DNA of 64,000 nucleotides from an uncultured Sphingobacteriales bacterium (GCA_937991535.1 CALKHN010000074.1:6873-70872), one strand, 5' to 3'; positions 26,956 to 36,384 are shown, counted from the first letter of the stretch. The notes: a model not told the origin generated them from the letters alone. Numbers and translations are program-made.

Positions 26956-27570
26956 ATGCAGACCGACAAGCGGATTGATGCTTATATAATGAACGCTCAG
27001 AGATTTGCACAACCCATTTTAAATCATTTGCGCGAACTTATACATGTAGCCTGTCCCGGTGTGCAGGAAACGATGAAATGGAGTTTCCCGCATTTTGAGT
27101 ATAATGGTTCAATACTATGCAGCATGGCGTCTTTTAAGAAACATTGTGCTTTCGGTTTTTGGAAAGCATCGGTAATGAAAGATCCTCACGAATTATTTGA
27201 ATTGAAGGAACGTACTGCAATGGGGCATTTGGGACGCATTGAAAGTATGGATGATCTGCCTTCGGATAAAATATTGATATCCTATATTAAGGAAGCGGCA
27301 AAGCTCAATAAGGAAGGCGTGAAACTGCCTTCAAAGGCAAAACCTATTACAAAGGCATCCATTGAGCCACCCGATTATATGCTTAAAGCCCTTAACAAAA
27401 ACAAAAAAGCATGGAGCAATTTTGAAGCATTCAGTCCAGGCCAGAAAAAGGAATACATTGAATGGATAGCTGGCGCCAAAACCGAAGCTACGCGAAGCAA
27501 ACGGGTATCCGATATGCTGGAATGGGTGGAAGAAGGAAAAATAAGGAATTGGAAATATTTGAGGAAGTAG
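26956..27570 (+). CDS. DUF1801 + YdeI/OmpD-associated domain protein
   Basis: 204 residues. The N-terminal DUF1801 domain (about 10-115) has CPGVQETMKWSFPHFEYNG and the C-terminal YdeI-type tail (about 140-204) has FSPGQKKEYIEWIAGAKTEAT. Function is unknown; related proteins are often found near VOC and DHFR-like genes in Bacteroidota. Confidence 0.85.
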   Translation: MQTDKRIDAYIMNAQRFAQPILNHLRELIHVACPGVQETMKWSFPHFEYNGSILCSMASFKKHCAFGFWKASVMKDPHELFELKERTAMGHLGRIESMDDLPSDKILISYIKEAAKLNKEGVKLPSKAKPITKASIEPPDYMLKALNKNKKAWSNFEAFSPGQKKEYIEWIAGAKTEATRSKRVSDMLEWVEEGKIRNWKYLRK

Positions 27571-27694
27571 TTTTGAGGCTAAGGGTCTCAGGTTTCAGGT
27601 GTCAGTGTCTTGTCTGGTTATTGGAACGCCGCCCTATGAGTATACCGGATAATTTTCTGTCTCTCAGTTGCGTATCTCTTATGACAAAAAAATA

Positions 27695-28693
27695 ATGATG
27701 AAATTTATTATCTCTCTTTTGCTGGTGTTTCAGGTGCAGATTTTAACAGCTCAGACTGAAACGACTTATGCCGAAAAATTAGGATACCCGAAAGGCGCTA
27801 AAATTATCATCCTGCATATTGATGATATGGGTATGTCGTACGATTCGAACCTTGGTGGTATTGAGGCGATGACAAAAGGCGTCGCAAACTCCTGCAGTGT
27901 TATGATGCCCTGTCCCTGGGTGCCAGGCTTTGTGCATTTTATGAAGGAACATCCGGGATTAGATGCGGGTTTGCATCTTACTTTAACCTCCGAATGGAAG
28001 GATTACCGCTGGGGGCCTTTGAGCGGAAAACCCAAAACCCCCGGGCTGGTAGACACTGAAGGAGCCATGTGGCGTGGTGTGGCCGATGTGGTGAAGCATG
28101 CCAGTGCAGATGAAGTGGAAACTGAAATAAGAGCGCAGGTTGAAAGAGCACGGACAATGGGTTTTGAACCTACTCATCTTGATTCACACATGGGTACTTT
28201 GTTTGCCACACCGGCTTTTGTTGAACGCTATATTAAGGTTGGTATAGATTATAAAATCCCGGTAATGTTTCCGGGCGGGCATAATACTTTAATAGCGGAG
28301 GAACTAAAAAATACTTCAGCCGATATGAAAATGGCCCGTGAAGCGGGCAGAACCTTATGGAATGCGGGGTTACCTGTTTTGGATGACCTTTACAATGACA
28401 GCTATAGCTGGAAACCCTCACCCGGTATATATGCGAATGATAAAAAATTACAGTCCTATAAAACCCAAAAGTATATCGGGGTGCTAAAGTCACTCAAGCC
28501 GGGTATTACTATGATCATTATGCACTGCACCAATACGTCCGAAATATTTGAGCATATATCCGACTCAGGACCAACCCGCAGGGGCGATTATTTAGCCATG
28601 ATGGACCCGGCACTTAAAAAATTTATTGAAAAAGAGGGCATTGTCCTCACTACCTGGAGGGAAATGAAGGAGCGGAGAGATAAGATAAAATGA
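27695..28693 (+). CDS. Secreted ChbG/YdjC-family carbohydrate deacetylase
   Basis: 332 residues from the double ATG at 27695. A signal peptide ends near TAQ. ILHIDDMGMSY supplies the metal-binding Asp pair, GLHLTLTSEW the histidine, and HLDSHMGT the C-terminal His. This is the YdjC/ChbG fold (PF04794), whose E. coli member deacetylates chitobiose and chitotriose. A secreted location suggests a different or polymeric substrate. Preceded by a spacer with GTCTCAGGTTTCAGGTGTCAG words. Confidence 0.88.
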   Translation: MMKFIISLLLVFQVQILTAQTETTYAEKLGYPKGAKIIILHIDDMGMSYDSNLGGIEAMTKGVANSCSVMMPCPWVPGFVHFMKEHPGLDAGLHLTLTSEWKDYRWGPLSGKPKTPGLVDTEGAMWRGVADVVKHASADEVETEIRAQVERARTMGFEPTHLDSHMGTLFATPAFVERYIKVGIDYKIPVMFPGGHNTLIAEELKNTSADMKMAREAGRTLWNAGLPVLDDLYNDSYSWKPSPGIYANDKKLQSYKTQKYIGVLKSLKPGITMIIMHCTNTSEIFEHISDSGPTRRGDYLAMMDPALKKFIEKEGIVLTTWREMKERRDKIK

Positions 28694-28905
28694 AATGTAA
28701 GAACCAAAAGATAAGAACCAAAAAAAATCATAAAGAACCAAATCCGAAGGAATACAACGATAACTAAAAATCATAAACGCTCCGGTCCGGAATCTGAAGG
28801 AGCTGTCAGCGGTCAGCTTTCAGCCTTTAGCGGAAAAGAAGTATTCATTCCATCTTTGGTAATAAATTCACTGATAGCTGAATGCTGATAGCTCACAGCC
28901 TGCTT
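28694..28905. repeat. Word-like intergenic repeats between convergent ChbG and mutS genes
   Basis: AAGAACCAAAA, AAGAACCAAAAAAAATCA, AAAGAACCAAATCCGAAGG and CTAAAAATCATAAACGC words come first, then GTCAGCGGTCAGCTTTCAGC and CTGATAGCTGAATGCTGATAGC. There is no gene. Confidence 0.6.
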
Positions 28906-28937
28906 TCCGGTGAAATTTTTACTCAATAACACGGCGC

Positions 28938-31544
28938 TTACTTCAGCAAATTTTTTATTTCATTCAATTTCAGCAATGCTTCTACAGGGGTAAGCCTGTT
29001 AATGTCGAGGGTTTCCAGTATTTGCCTGATATTCTGGAAAGTTTCGGTATGTATATCGAAAATGGAAAGTTGCAATTGAGCAGCAGATAGTTGCTTTACC
29101 GCCTGGGTTACCGCATTGCCGTTATTATCTGTGTGCTTATCCTCTAACTGTTTTAAAATAGTATTGGCGCGGTCAATTAAGGATGGAGGCATGCCCGCCA
29201 TTTTGGCTACATGGATACCAAAACTGTGTGTACTGCCACCCGGTGCTAATTTCCGCAGGAAGATCACCTTATTTCCAGCTTCTTTATTGGTGATGTGATA
29301 ATTTTTTACCCGGGGCAACTTATTTTCCAGCTCATTGAGTTCATGATAATGTGTGGCAAACAGTGTTTTGGGTGCAAATGGTGAATTGTGTAAAAATTCA
29401 GCAATGCTCCATGCAATGGAAATACCATCATAGGTAGAAGTGCCCCGTCCAATTTCGTCGAGTAAAATCAAACTTGCCGGAGAAATATTATTGATAATGC
29501 TTGCGGTTTCATTCATCTCTACCATAAAAGTAGATTCGCCCGCACTCAGGTTATCTGATGCGCCAACTCTCGTAAATATTTTATCGGTTACCGGTATGTG
29601 CGCACCGGCGGCCGGTACAAAGCTTCCGGTATGGGCCATTAAAGTAATGAGGGCGGTTTGTCGCAGCAGGGCGCTTTTACCACTCATATTAGGACCGGTA
29701 AGAATAATAATCTGCTGGTCTTCAGGATCAAGCAATATATCGTTGGCAATGTATTGTTCACCCGCGGGCAAATTACGTTCTATTACCGGGTGACGGCTTT
29801 CTTTTAGCTCAAGCAAACGGCCATCATGCAATTGGGGTTTTTTGTAACCGTACTGTATGGCGTTATTGGCAAAACAGATCAGGCAATCCAATATTGCCAG
29901 AATATTGCCATTTACCTGCATAGGAGCGATATAATCCTGTAGCTCCAATAGCAACTTGTCGTACAGTTCCAGTTCTATCTGGAATATCTTATCCTCCGCA
30001 CCGGTAATTTTTTCTTCGTAATGCTTTAATTCCGGTGTAATATAGCGCTCAGCATTGGTAAGTGTTTGTTTGCGGATCCAATTGTCCGGCACTTTGTTTT
30101 TGTGAACATTGGTCACTTCAAGGTAATAGCCAAATACATTATTAAATCCCACCTTCAGGGAGGAAATACCCGTGGCTTGTGTTTCTTTTTGCTGGAGTTC
30201 CAGCAAGTATTCCTTCCCACCGCTGGCAATACTGCGCAACTCATCTAACTCCGTATGTACAGCTTTATTAATAATATTTCCTTTGTTTGATTGTGCCGGG
30301 GGATTATCAATAATCTCCTTATTGATCTTTTCAGCAATATAGTGACAGGCATTGAGCCCGTCGGCCAACCGTTTCAGGTAGTCGTTGCTGCTATTGATGC
30401 AAAGGTTTTTTATTTGCTCAATGTGCTGTAGCCCCCGGGCGATCTGTTTAATTTCCCTGGGATTGATCTTTTTGACGGGAATTTTGCTCACCAGACGTTC
30501 TACATCGCCGCATTGTTTAATATGCTGGGACACCATATTCCTGGAATCGGTGTCTTTAATAAAATATTCTACCAGGTTAAGCCTTTCATTAATACGACTG
30601 ATATCTTTCAGCGGCAATACAATCCATCGTTTCAGCAGGCGGGCGCCCATAGGCGAAACCGTATTGTCCATCACTTTTTGCAGGGTTTGGCTGCTGTCTG
30701 AACTGTTGCCCAGCAATTCAAGATTACGGATGGTAAAACGGTCCATCCACAAATGATCGTCCTTATCAATGCGTTGCACCGAAGTAATATGCTGCAGGTT
30801 AGGATGTTCAGTATCTTTAAGATAGTGCAATACAGCGCCCGCAGCCACAATCCCGGCATGCATATCTTCAATACCAAAACCTTTAAGGGAATGCGTTCCA
30901 AAATGTTTCAGTAAAGATTCTACCGCATATACCTTGTCAAACAACCAGCTTTCGAGCGTATAGGTGTAAAATTTTGCTCCAAAGGTTTCTTTAAACTGTT
31001 TCTGAAAGCTCCGTTGAAAAACAACTTCCGCAGGTTTGAGGCTCTGCAGTAGTTTATCGGCATATTCGGCATTGCCTTCCGCCACAAAAAACTCACCTGT
31101 GGAAATATCAAGAAAAGAAGTACCAATTATATTTTCATCGAAGTAAACGCCGGCTAAAAAATTATTGCTGTTATGCTCCAGCAGTTTATCATTAGTGGCT
31201 ACACCTGGGGTAACCATTTCCGTTACACCACGTCTTACTATGCCTTTGGCCTGTTTGGGATCTTCCAACTGGTCGCATATGGCTACCCGGTAACCGGCTT
31301 TCACCAGTTTGTGGAGATAGGTATCCAGTGCATGGTGCGGAAAACCAGCGAGTTCGGATGAAGTTGCGGCCCCGTTATTTCTTTTGGTAAGGGTAATGCC
31401 CAGCACACGGGAAGTGATAATAGCATCTTCACCAAAGGTTTCATAAAAATCGCCTACGCGAAACAATAATATCGCATCCGGGTATTTTTGTTTGATAGCC
31501 CGGTGTTGCTGCATTAAAGGTGTATCGGAACTTGCTTTTGCCAT
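28938..31544 (-). CDS. mutS: DNA mismatch-repair protein MutS
   Basis: 868 residues, full MutS1 length. The mismatch-recognition motif GDFYETF is near residue 31 (Phe-x-Glu). The C-terminal ATPase has Walker A GPNMSGKSALLRQ near 622, Walker B LILLDEIGRGTSTYDG near 695 and THYHEL near 735. It recognises base mismatches and recruits MutL. A TATTTTTG box on the minus strand (31562-31555) is only 10 bases from the ATG. Confidence 0.98.
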   Translation of the reverse strand: MAKASSDTPLMQQHRAIKQKYPDAILLFRVGDFYETFGEDAIITSRVLGITLTKRNNGAATSSELAGFPHHALDTYLHKLVKAGYRVAICDQLEDPKQAKGIVRRGVTEMVTPGVATNDKLLEHNSNNFLAGVYFDENIIGTSFLDISTGEFFVAEGNAEYADKLLQSLKPAEVVFQRSFQKQFKETFGAKFYTYTLESWLFDKVYAVESLLKHFGTHSLKGFGIEDMHAGIVAAGAVLHYLKDTEHPNLQHITSVQRIDKDDHLWMDRFTIRNLELLGNSSDSSQTLQKVMDNTVSPMGARLLKRWIVLPLKDISRINERLNLVEYFIKDTDSRNMVSQHIKQCGDVERLVSKIPVKKINPREIKQIARGLQHIEQIKNLCINSSNDYLKRLADGLNACHYIAEKINKEIIDNPPAQSNKGNIINKAVHTELDELRSIASGGKEYLLELQQKETQATGISSLKVGFNNVFGYYLEVTNVHKNKVPDNWIRKQTLTNAERYITPELKHYEEKITGAEDKIFQIELELYDKLLLELQDYIAPMQVNGNILAILDCLICFANNAIQYGYKKPQLHDGRLLELKESRHPVIERNLPAGEQYIANDILLDPEDQQIIILTGPNMSGKSALLRQTALITLMAHTGSFVPAAGAHIPVTDKIFTRVGASDNLSAGESTFMVEMNETASIINNISPASLILLDEIGRGTSTYDGISIAWSIAEFLHNSPFAPKTLFATHYHELNELENKLPRVKNYHITNKEAGNKVIFLRKLAPGGSTHSFGIHVAKMAGMPPSLIDRANTILKQLEDKHTDNNGNAVTQAVKQLSAAQLQLSIFDIHTETFQNIRQILETLDINRLTPVEALLKLNEIKNLLK

Positions 31545-31611
31545 ACAGGAGAGGCAAAAATAAGGAACTGCGGGGAATGCAAAGCCCGAATGTTCAATTC
31601 CTAAATATGAG

Positions 31612-31790
31612 GTGAAGAACCAAAGTATAAATCACAATAAACAAATAAAATTCAAATACCAAATCCGAAGTAGAAAATCCGAAATTCGAAGACAAAAGCA
31701 ACCATAAACCACAAATTATAAAATCGGAAGCATAAAATCCTAAATCCGAAGCGGATGCAATCTCAAATTTAAAATTTCAGATTTTCAATC
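31612..31790. repeat. Word-like intergenic repeat block between mutS and the SpoU gene
   Basis: About 180 bases of A-rich words: AAGAACCAAAG, TAAATCACAATAAACAAA, AAATACCAAATCCGAAG, AAAATCCGAAATTCGAAG, AAACCACAAATTATAAAATC, then TCTCAAATTTAAAAT. The last 15-mer recurs at 49501. No open frame or family match. Confidence 0.6.
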
Positions 31791-31794
31791 CCTT

Positions 31795-31802
31795 TATCTT
31801 TG
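31795..31802 (+). promoter_or_regulatory. -7 box four bases before SpoU methyltransferase start
   Basis: TATCTTTG (31795-31802), then GCGCC? spacing: only CGCC separates the box from the ATG at 31807. A transcript from this box would be leaderless. Confidence 0.55.
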
Positions 31803-31806
31803 CGCC

Positions 31807-32373
31807 ATGCGAAAACTAAGCATGGATGAACTGAACCGCAAAACGGTGGAGGAGTTTAAACGATCCGATAAAAGCCCTTTGGTAGTGGTGCTGGATAATG
31901 TGCGCAGTATGCACAATGTAGGCAGTGTATTTAGAACTGCCGATGCTTTTTTAATAGAATCCATTTGCCTGTGTGGCTATACCCCCCGGCCGCCGCACAG
32001 GGATATTCATAAAACGGCATTGGGCGCTACAGAAACCGTGCACTGGACGTATTATTCTTCCACAATGGAGGCGGTAGGTGCATTAAAAGCAGAAGGATAT
32101 AGCATTTGGGCAGTGGAACAGGCAGAAGGCAGTATAGAGCTGGATAAACTCAGTTGGGCAACCCTTACGGGAAATGATTCTATGCGAAAGGTGGCTGTAG
32201 TATTTGGCAACGAGGTGAGTGGGGTTGAAGCCGGCGTATTGGAGCTTAGTAATGGAGGTATTGAAATCCCGCAGTCGGGTATGAAACATTCTTTAAACAT
32301 ATCGGTAGCTGCGGGCATAGTGTTGTGGGAATTGGTGAAAATGGTGAAAAAGAATGAAACAGCGCTAAAATAG
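31807..32373 (+). CDS. TrmH/SpoU-family RNA 2'-O-methyltransferase
   Basis: 188 residues. SpoU motifs: VVLDNVRSMHNVGSVFRTADAF (motif 1), VVFGNEVSGVEAGVL (motif 2) and IPQSGMKHSLNISVAAGIVLWEL (motif 3), which form the SAM-binding trefoil knot. Target could be a tRNA or rRNA; not decidable. It is upstream of ubiA by 40 bp. Confidence 0.92.
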   Translation: MRKLSMDELNRKTVEEFKRSDKSPLVVVLDNVRSMHNVGSVFRTADAFLIESICLCGYTPRPPHRDIHKTALGATETVHWTYYSSTMEAVGALKAEGYSIWAVEQAEGSIELDKLSWATLTGNDSMRKVAVVFGNEVSGVEAGVLELSNGGIEIPQSGMKHSLNISVAAGIVLWELVKMVKKNETALK

Positions 32374-32401
32374 TACAGCATTGAATTCCATTTACTGTTC
32401 A

Positions 32402-32409
32402 TAACTTCG
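32402..32409 (+). promoter_or_regulatory. -7-like box four bases before ubiA
   Basis: TAACTTCG (one mismatch to TAnnTTTG) with CAGC before the ATG at 32414, the same spacing as at the SpoU and ruvX genes. Confidence 0.4.
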
Positions 32410-32413
32410 CAGC

Positions 32414-33340
32414 ATGACCCAAGTGAAGAATTACCTATCCCTGATCAAATTCTCCCATACTATTTTTGCAATGCCTTTTGCAATGATTGGTTTTTTCCTG
32501 GGTGTATATTATTTTCCTCTAGGTAACCAGGGGAGTTTGGGTAAGACGATTGGATGGGAGTTGGACATCACTAATTTTTATTTGTGGAAAACTGTAGTGG
32601 TTAAATTCATACTTGTCATCTTTTGCATGATCACTGCCCGCAGCGCTGCCATGGCTTTTAACCGGTATTTAGACAGGAGTTTCGATGCCCGGAACCCGCG
32701 TACGGCAATAAGAGAAATCCCTTCAGGTATCATTAAGGCCAACCATGCTTTGTTGTTTACGATATTATCGTGCGTGCTGTTTATGATTAGCTGTTTTTTT
32801 ATCAATTCGCTTTGTTTTTTTTTAGCGCCCGTGGCATTATTTGTAGTACTGGGCTATAGTTATACCAAACGGTTCACCCCGTTGTGTCATATTGTACTGG
32901 GGTTAGGATTAAGTCTCGCACCCATTGGGGCCTACCTGGCAGTTACGGGGCGTTTCGACTGGCTGCCGGTTTTGTTTTCGCTTACCGTTCTTTTTTGGGT
33001 GAGTGGTTTTGATATTATTTATGCCCTGCAGGATGAGGAATTTGATAAGTCCCAAAACCTTTATTCTATTCCCGTGGCATTGGGTAAAAAGAGTGCATTG
33101 CGGGTGTCCGAAATCATGCATGCCGTGTCTGCCCTTTTGGTTATTGCAGCGGGCTTATACGGTGGCTTTGGTATATGGTACTGGATAGGGGTATCTGTTT
33201 TTACCGGTATGCTTGTTTACCAGCACTCCATTGTTAAGCCGGATGACCTTCGGAAGGTGAATGTGGCATTTATGACTGCCAACGGTATTGCCAGCGTAGT
33301 ATTTGCTGTTTTTGCGATCGGGGATATTTTTTTAAGGTAG
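32414..33340 (+). CDS. ubiA: UbiA-family prenyltransferase
   Basis: 308 residues, about eight or nine membrane helices. The first aspartate-rich motif is NRYLDRSFDARNPRT near residue 80 and the second DIIYALQDEEFDKSQNL near 198. This suits a 4-hydroxybenzoate or related polyprenyltransferase in the inner membrane. Bacteroidota use menaquinone, so the aromatic acceptor is uncertain; a futalosine-pathway role (MqnP) is a good alternative because the RE-I-P-S-G tail after the first motif is seen there too. Confidence 0.85.
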   Translation: MTQVKNYLSLIKFSHTIFAMPFAMIGFFLGVYYFPLGNQGSLGKTIGWELDITNFYLWKTVVVKFILVIFCMITARSAAMAFNRYLDRSFDARNPRTAIREIPSGIIKANHALLFTILSCVLFMISCFFINSLCFFLAPVALFVVLGYSYTKRFTPLCHIVLGLGLSLAPIGAYLAVTGRFDWLPVLFSLTVLFWVSGFDIIYALQDEEFDKSQNLYSIPVALGKKSALRVSEIMHAVSALLVIAAGLYGGFGIWYWIGVSVFTGMLVYQHSIVKPDDLRKVNVAFMTANGIASVVFAVFAIGDIFLR

Positions 33341-33466
33341 CATGCAGGTTTTCCCGGTTTTAACATCTTCCTGTTCTTGGGTAAACATTTTTTGAATACT
33401 CATAAATAACCGATATTTATGCAATGGTCTGCTTAAGCGGCTATTCCCTAAATCTTTTCTTTTTAC

Positions 33467-34645
33467 ATGACAACCCAGGCATCATTCAAAAGGTCGCTGG
33501 TCCGGAGCGGCATTTATACAGGTTTATTGTGTTTGTTGTTTGTATACTTTACCTGGAATGATAATTCTCTTTCTGATAACTTACTGGCGCTTCCTTATTT
33601 TGCTATGCTATACTTTATTTTACTTTCTATAGGAAAGCCACGGGTGTCTGACTGGGTGCGGGAAAAAATGAAAGGAGATATCCGGCGGATATTTCTTTTC
33701 CCGGTGTTGCTTGTACTGCTGTATTTCAGTTATATAGCATTTAATGGGGAAAACCCATTGAAGGGAACCATTTTTCTTATTCCGTATCTTCTTTTTTTCC
33801 CGGTATTGCTGTTTGCTGCAAACGGAAATAAAACTCAGAAAACAGACTGGCTTGATTTTACCACCTTTGTACTGTATTTTTTTCCGGTTACCCTTCTTGA
33901 AGCAGGCCCGTCTGATCTGCCGTTTAATGGCGGCGGATTCGATTCTGTTTACCGTATATCGGTTATGCTGTCGGCGGTATTTGCCTTTGTAACGGTGCGG
34001 CATATCCGCGATGTGGGATTTTATCCCGTTTTTAAATGGAGGTATCTCTTTACAACACTATGGGTATGGCTTGCCTTTTATGCCTTTGCATTTGTAATTG
34101 GTTATGCGCTTCGGTTTATTACATTATCTGAAGAGCATAGTATTGATCTTTTGTCTGTTGAAAAAATCATAAAGAGAACGCTCGGTATTTTTTTACATAC
34201 AGCGCTTTTCGAGGAACTTGTTTTTCGCGGGTTATTGCAAAATATGCTGAAAAAACGTATTGAACAGCCGGGCGCATCGAAAATATTCCGGAGATGGGGA
34301 CTGGTAATCCTGGTGGCACTTTCCCTGCTAACCGGTTATTCATTAAAAGGCAATATGCAATGGTTCCCGGCATTGGTAACGATATTGTTATTTGGAGCGG
34401 CATTTGGCATTGAAAAAACAGCCAAAAGCGGGCACGGAACATATACTGCCCTTGCCATTACCAGCGTTATTTTTGGGTTGGTGCACTGGCATGCGGGTTC
34501 CATCATTTTTGTGGGATTGGCCAGTATTGGCGGCTGGGCTTACGGATATGTGTACCTTAAAACAGGCAATGTTTTTTATGCTGCGCTTTTACATGCACTG
34601 GTAAATGCAACCCCCTTACTATTTGGGCTGGATCTGGCGAAATAA
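33467..34645 (+). CDS. CPBP family intramembrane glutamic/metalloprotease
   Basis: 392 residues with about ten membrane helices. The CPBP (Abi/CAAX-protease) motifs lie in the C-terminal half: FEELVFRGLLQ (EExxxR) near residue 246, FGLVHWHAG (FxxxH) near 340 and HALVNATPL (HxxxN/B) near 379. Related proteins process prenylated proteins or bacteriocins. The partner is unknown. Confidence 0.88.
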   Translation: MTTQASFKRSLVRSGIYTGLLCLLFVYFTWNDNSLSDNLLALPYFAMLYFILLSIGKPRVSDWVREKMKGDIRRIFLFPVLLVLLYFSYIAFNGENPLKGTIFLIPYLLFFPVLLFAANGNKTQKTDWLDFTTFVLYFFPVTLLEAGPSDLPFNGGGFDSVYRISVMLSAVFAFVTVRHIRDVGFYPVFKWRYLFTTLWVWLAFYAFAFVIGYALRFITLSEEHSIDLLSVEKIIKRTLGIFLHTALFEELVFRGLLQNMLKKRIEQPGASKIFRRWGLVILVALSLLTGYSLKGNMQWFPALVTILLFGAAFGIEKTAKSGHGTYTALAITSVIFGLVHWHAGSIIFVGLASIGGWAYGYVYLKTGNVFYAALLHALVNATPLLFGLDLAK

Positions 34646-34751
34646 AATGATCAACCTTGTTGCAACTCCCAATGGAAAAGAGAAAGACAGCCATAGCACG
34701 AATACAAATACAAATACAAATACCTATGTGTATCTATGTGCCTATGATTCT

Positions 34752-34881
34752 TTGTGATAGGGCGCATTTCAAATTTTCGCAGGCGGGTGGTGACACCCGC
34801 CTGTAGAGTCCGCTACCGGTCGGTGTCTCACCGACCGGAAAGTGGTGCATAAGCGAAAATTTGAAATGCACCCATGTGATA
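34752..34881. mobile_element. MITE-like element with 21-bp inverted repeats, two hairpins and 8-bp target duplication
   Basis: The 114-bp element spans 34760-34873. Terminal inverted repeats (34760-34780 and 34853-34873) match at 20 of 21 positions. Inside are two perfect 10-bp hairpins: CAGGCGGGTG-GTGA-CACCCGCCTG (34780-34803) and CCGGTCGGTG-TCT-CACCGACCGG (34816-34838). Flanking 8-mers TTGTGATA (34752-34759) and ATGTGATA (34874-34881) differ by one base, as expected for a target duplication. There is no coding capacity, so mobility would need a transposase in trans. The module at 34813-34843 recurs at 52082-52112. It sits about 20 bp upstream of the ruvX -7 box. Confidence 0.8.
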
Positions 34882-34900
34882 AAAAAGATTCAATAGGAGT

Positions 34901-34908
34901 TATCTTTG
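34901..34908 (+). promoter_or_regulatory. -7 box four bases before ruvX
   Basis: TATCTTTG followed by TATT and the ATG at 34913. The MITE-like element ends at the expected -33 position. Confidence 0.55.
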
Positions 34909-34912
34909 TATT

Positions 34913-35329
34913 ATGCCACGGATTCTCGCTATTGACTACGGACTAAAACGAACCGGTATTGCCGTTACCGATCCTTTGCAAATCATCGCCACCGGTTTAA
35001 CTACGATAGAGTCGCCCAGGCTCATTGATTTCTTAAAAAAATACTTTGAAAAGGAACAGGTAGAAAAAATAATTATAGGAGAGCCAAAAAACCTTGACGA
35101 TTCCGATACACATGCAACTTTACTGGTGCGAAACGCAATTGAAAAAATGAGGAAAGCTTTCCCTGGAATACCGGTTGAAAAAGCAGATGAAAGGTATACC
35201 TCAAAAATGGCGCTGCAGGCAATGATAGACATGGGGATGAAAAAGAAACAACGCCGCAATAAAGCCCTCGTTGATGAAATTGCCGCCACTATAATATTGC
35301 AGGAGTATTTGCAGCATAACTCCGGTTAG
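34913..35329 (+). CDS. ruvX: Putative pre-16S rRNA nuclease / Holliday-junction resolvase-like YqgF
   Basis: 138 residues, the usual length. LAIDYGLKRTGIAVTDP at the N-terminus holds the first catalytic Asp; IIIGEPKNLDDSDT is the middle motif, then ADERYTSKMA and VDEIAATIILQEYL with the last acidic residues. RNase H-like fold; in E. coli it matures 16S rRNA 5' ends. Confidence 0.95.
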   Translation: MPRILAIDYGLKRTGIAVTDPLQIIATGLTTIESPRLIDFLKKYFEKEQVEKIIIGEPKNLDDSDTHATLLVRNAIEKMRKAFPGIPVEKADERYTSKMALQAMIDMGMKKKQRRNKALVDEIAATIILQEYLQHNSG

Positions 35330-35340
35330 TTTCATTGACC

Positions 35341-36240
35341 TTATTCAGTGATCGTTCCTGTAAAAAATTCAGCAGGCACGCCTTTTACCCCCGGCTTTAC
35401 GGAAAACAATCCACCGCTTAGCGGGAAGGCCGCCAGTTGTGCTCCTGATAATTCTCCGCGGGCGGTAGTAATGTATAATGTGTCTAAGTCCTCTCCTCCA
35501 AAAGCACAGGAAGAAACGTTCGGCGCCGGTACTTCGATTTTCTGCAATAGCTCGCCGGTCTCCGGGTCAAATCTTCCCACAGCATTAGCGCCCCAGAGCG
35601 CCGCCCATATTTTGCCCTCTGCATCCAGTGTAATGCCGTCGGGCGAACCGCCACCTTCGGGTACCGTTGCCACTATTCTTCTGTTGGTAATGAGCCCGTA
35701 TGCATCATTATAATCAAACGCGTCTATCCTTCGCAGGTGGCTGTCAGCATAATACATTGTTTTTTTATCTTTCGTCCAGGCTATACCGTTAGAAACCGTA
35801 ACGCCATCCAGCATCTTGTGTACCGTATTATCTGTATCCATACGGTATAGCGAAGCCGCTCCCTCTGTAAACTGAAGGTGCATGCTGCCCACCCAAAACC
35901 TGCCTGAAGGATCGCATTTGCCGTCGTTAAAACGAATATCGCCGTTGGTAAGAGGGTTAACAATGAACTGCAATGTTCCTGTTTGAATATTAATGAAATG
36001 AATGCCGTTTTGCAGGGCAACCAAAGCTCCCCCGCTTTTTACGGGTACAACAGTGCCAATTCTTTCTTTGGTGTAAAAAGATATATTCTCTTTCGTAACC
36101 GGATCGTAAACGTGAAGCATTCTGCCTTCAATATTTACCCAGTACAGTTTATTTTCCGTGGGGTGCCATAAGGCGCCTTCGCCAAGCTGCGCCCTGGCAT
36201 CTATTTCAAGTGTTGGATTTTCCGAATGTAGATATTGCAT
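35341..36240 (-). CDS. SMP-30/gluconolactonase/LRE family lactonase
   Basis: 299 residues from the ATG at 36240 (MQYLHSENP). The longer frame to 36321 crosses a TAAGTTG promoter-like box and is not favoured. Family motifs: LGEGALWHPTENKLYWVNIEG (metal Glu), RFNDGKCDPSGRFWVGSM (Asn/Asp ligands), GVTVSNGIAWTKDKKTMYYADS and GGSPDGITLDAEGKIWAALWG (Asp ligand). It is probably a cytosolic sugar lactone hydrolase. It converges with ruvX with 11 bp between stops. Confidence 0.92.
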   Translation of the reverse strand: MQYLHSENPTLEIDARAQLGEGALWHPTENKLYWVNIEGRMLHVYDPVTKENISFYTKERIGTVVPVKSGGALVALQNGIHFINIQTGTLQFIVNPLTNGDIRFNDGKCDPSGRFWVGSMHLQFTEGAASLYRMDTDNTVHKMLDGVTVSNGIAWTKDKKTMYYADSHLRRIDAFDYNDAYGLITNRRIVATVPEGGGSPDGITLDAEGKIWAALWGANAVGRFDPETGELLQKIEVPAPNVSSCAFGGEDLDTLYITTARGELSGAQLAAFPLSGGLFSVKPGVKGVPAEFFTGTITE

Positions 36241-36384
36241 ATAAAGAGATAGAACAATTACAGAGCGGTAAAGGTGCAACTTATACTGCTGCCGCGGGAG
36301 AAAAATAAGGAAGAACCGCATTGTAATTACATTAATTAAATATTTTAACTATTGTCAGCTAATCCCGGTTTAGTGTTAATTCTT

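Noticed and set aside
27830..27850. tRNA T-arm-like GATTCGAACC
   Set aside because: It lies inside the ChbG/YdjC coding sequence with no cloverleaf; no tRNA found in the window.
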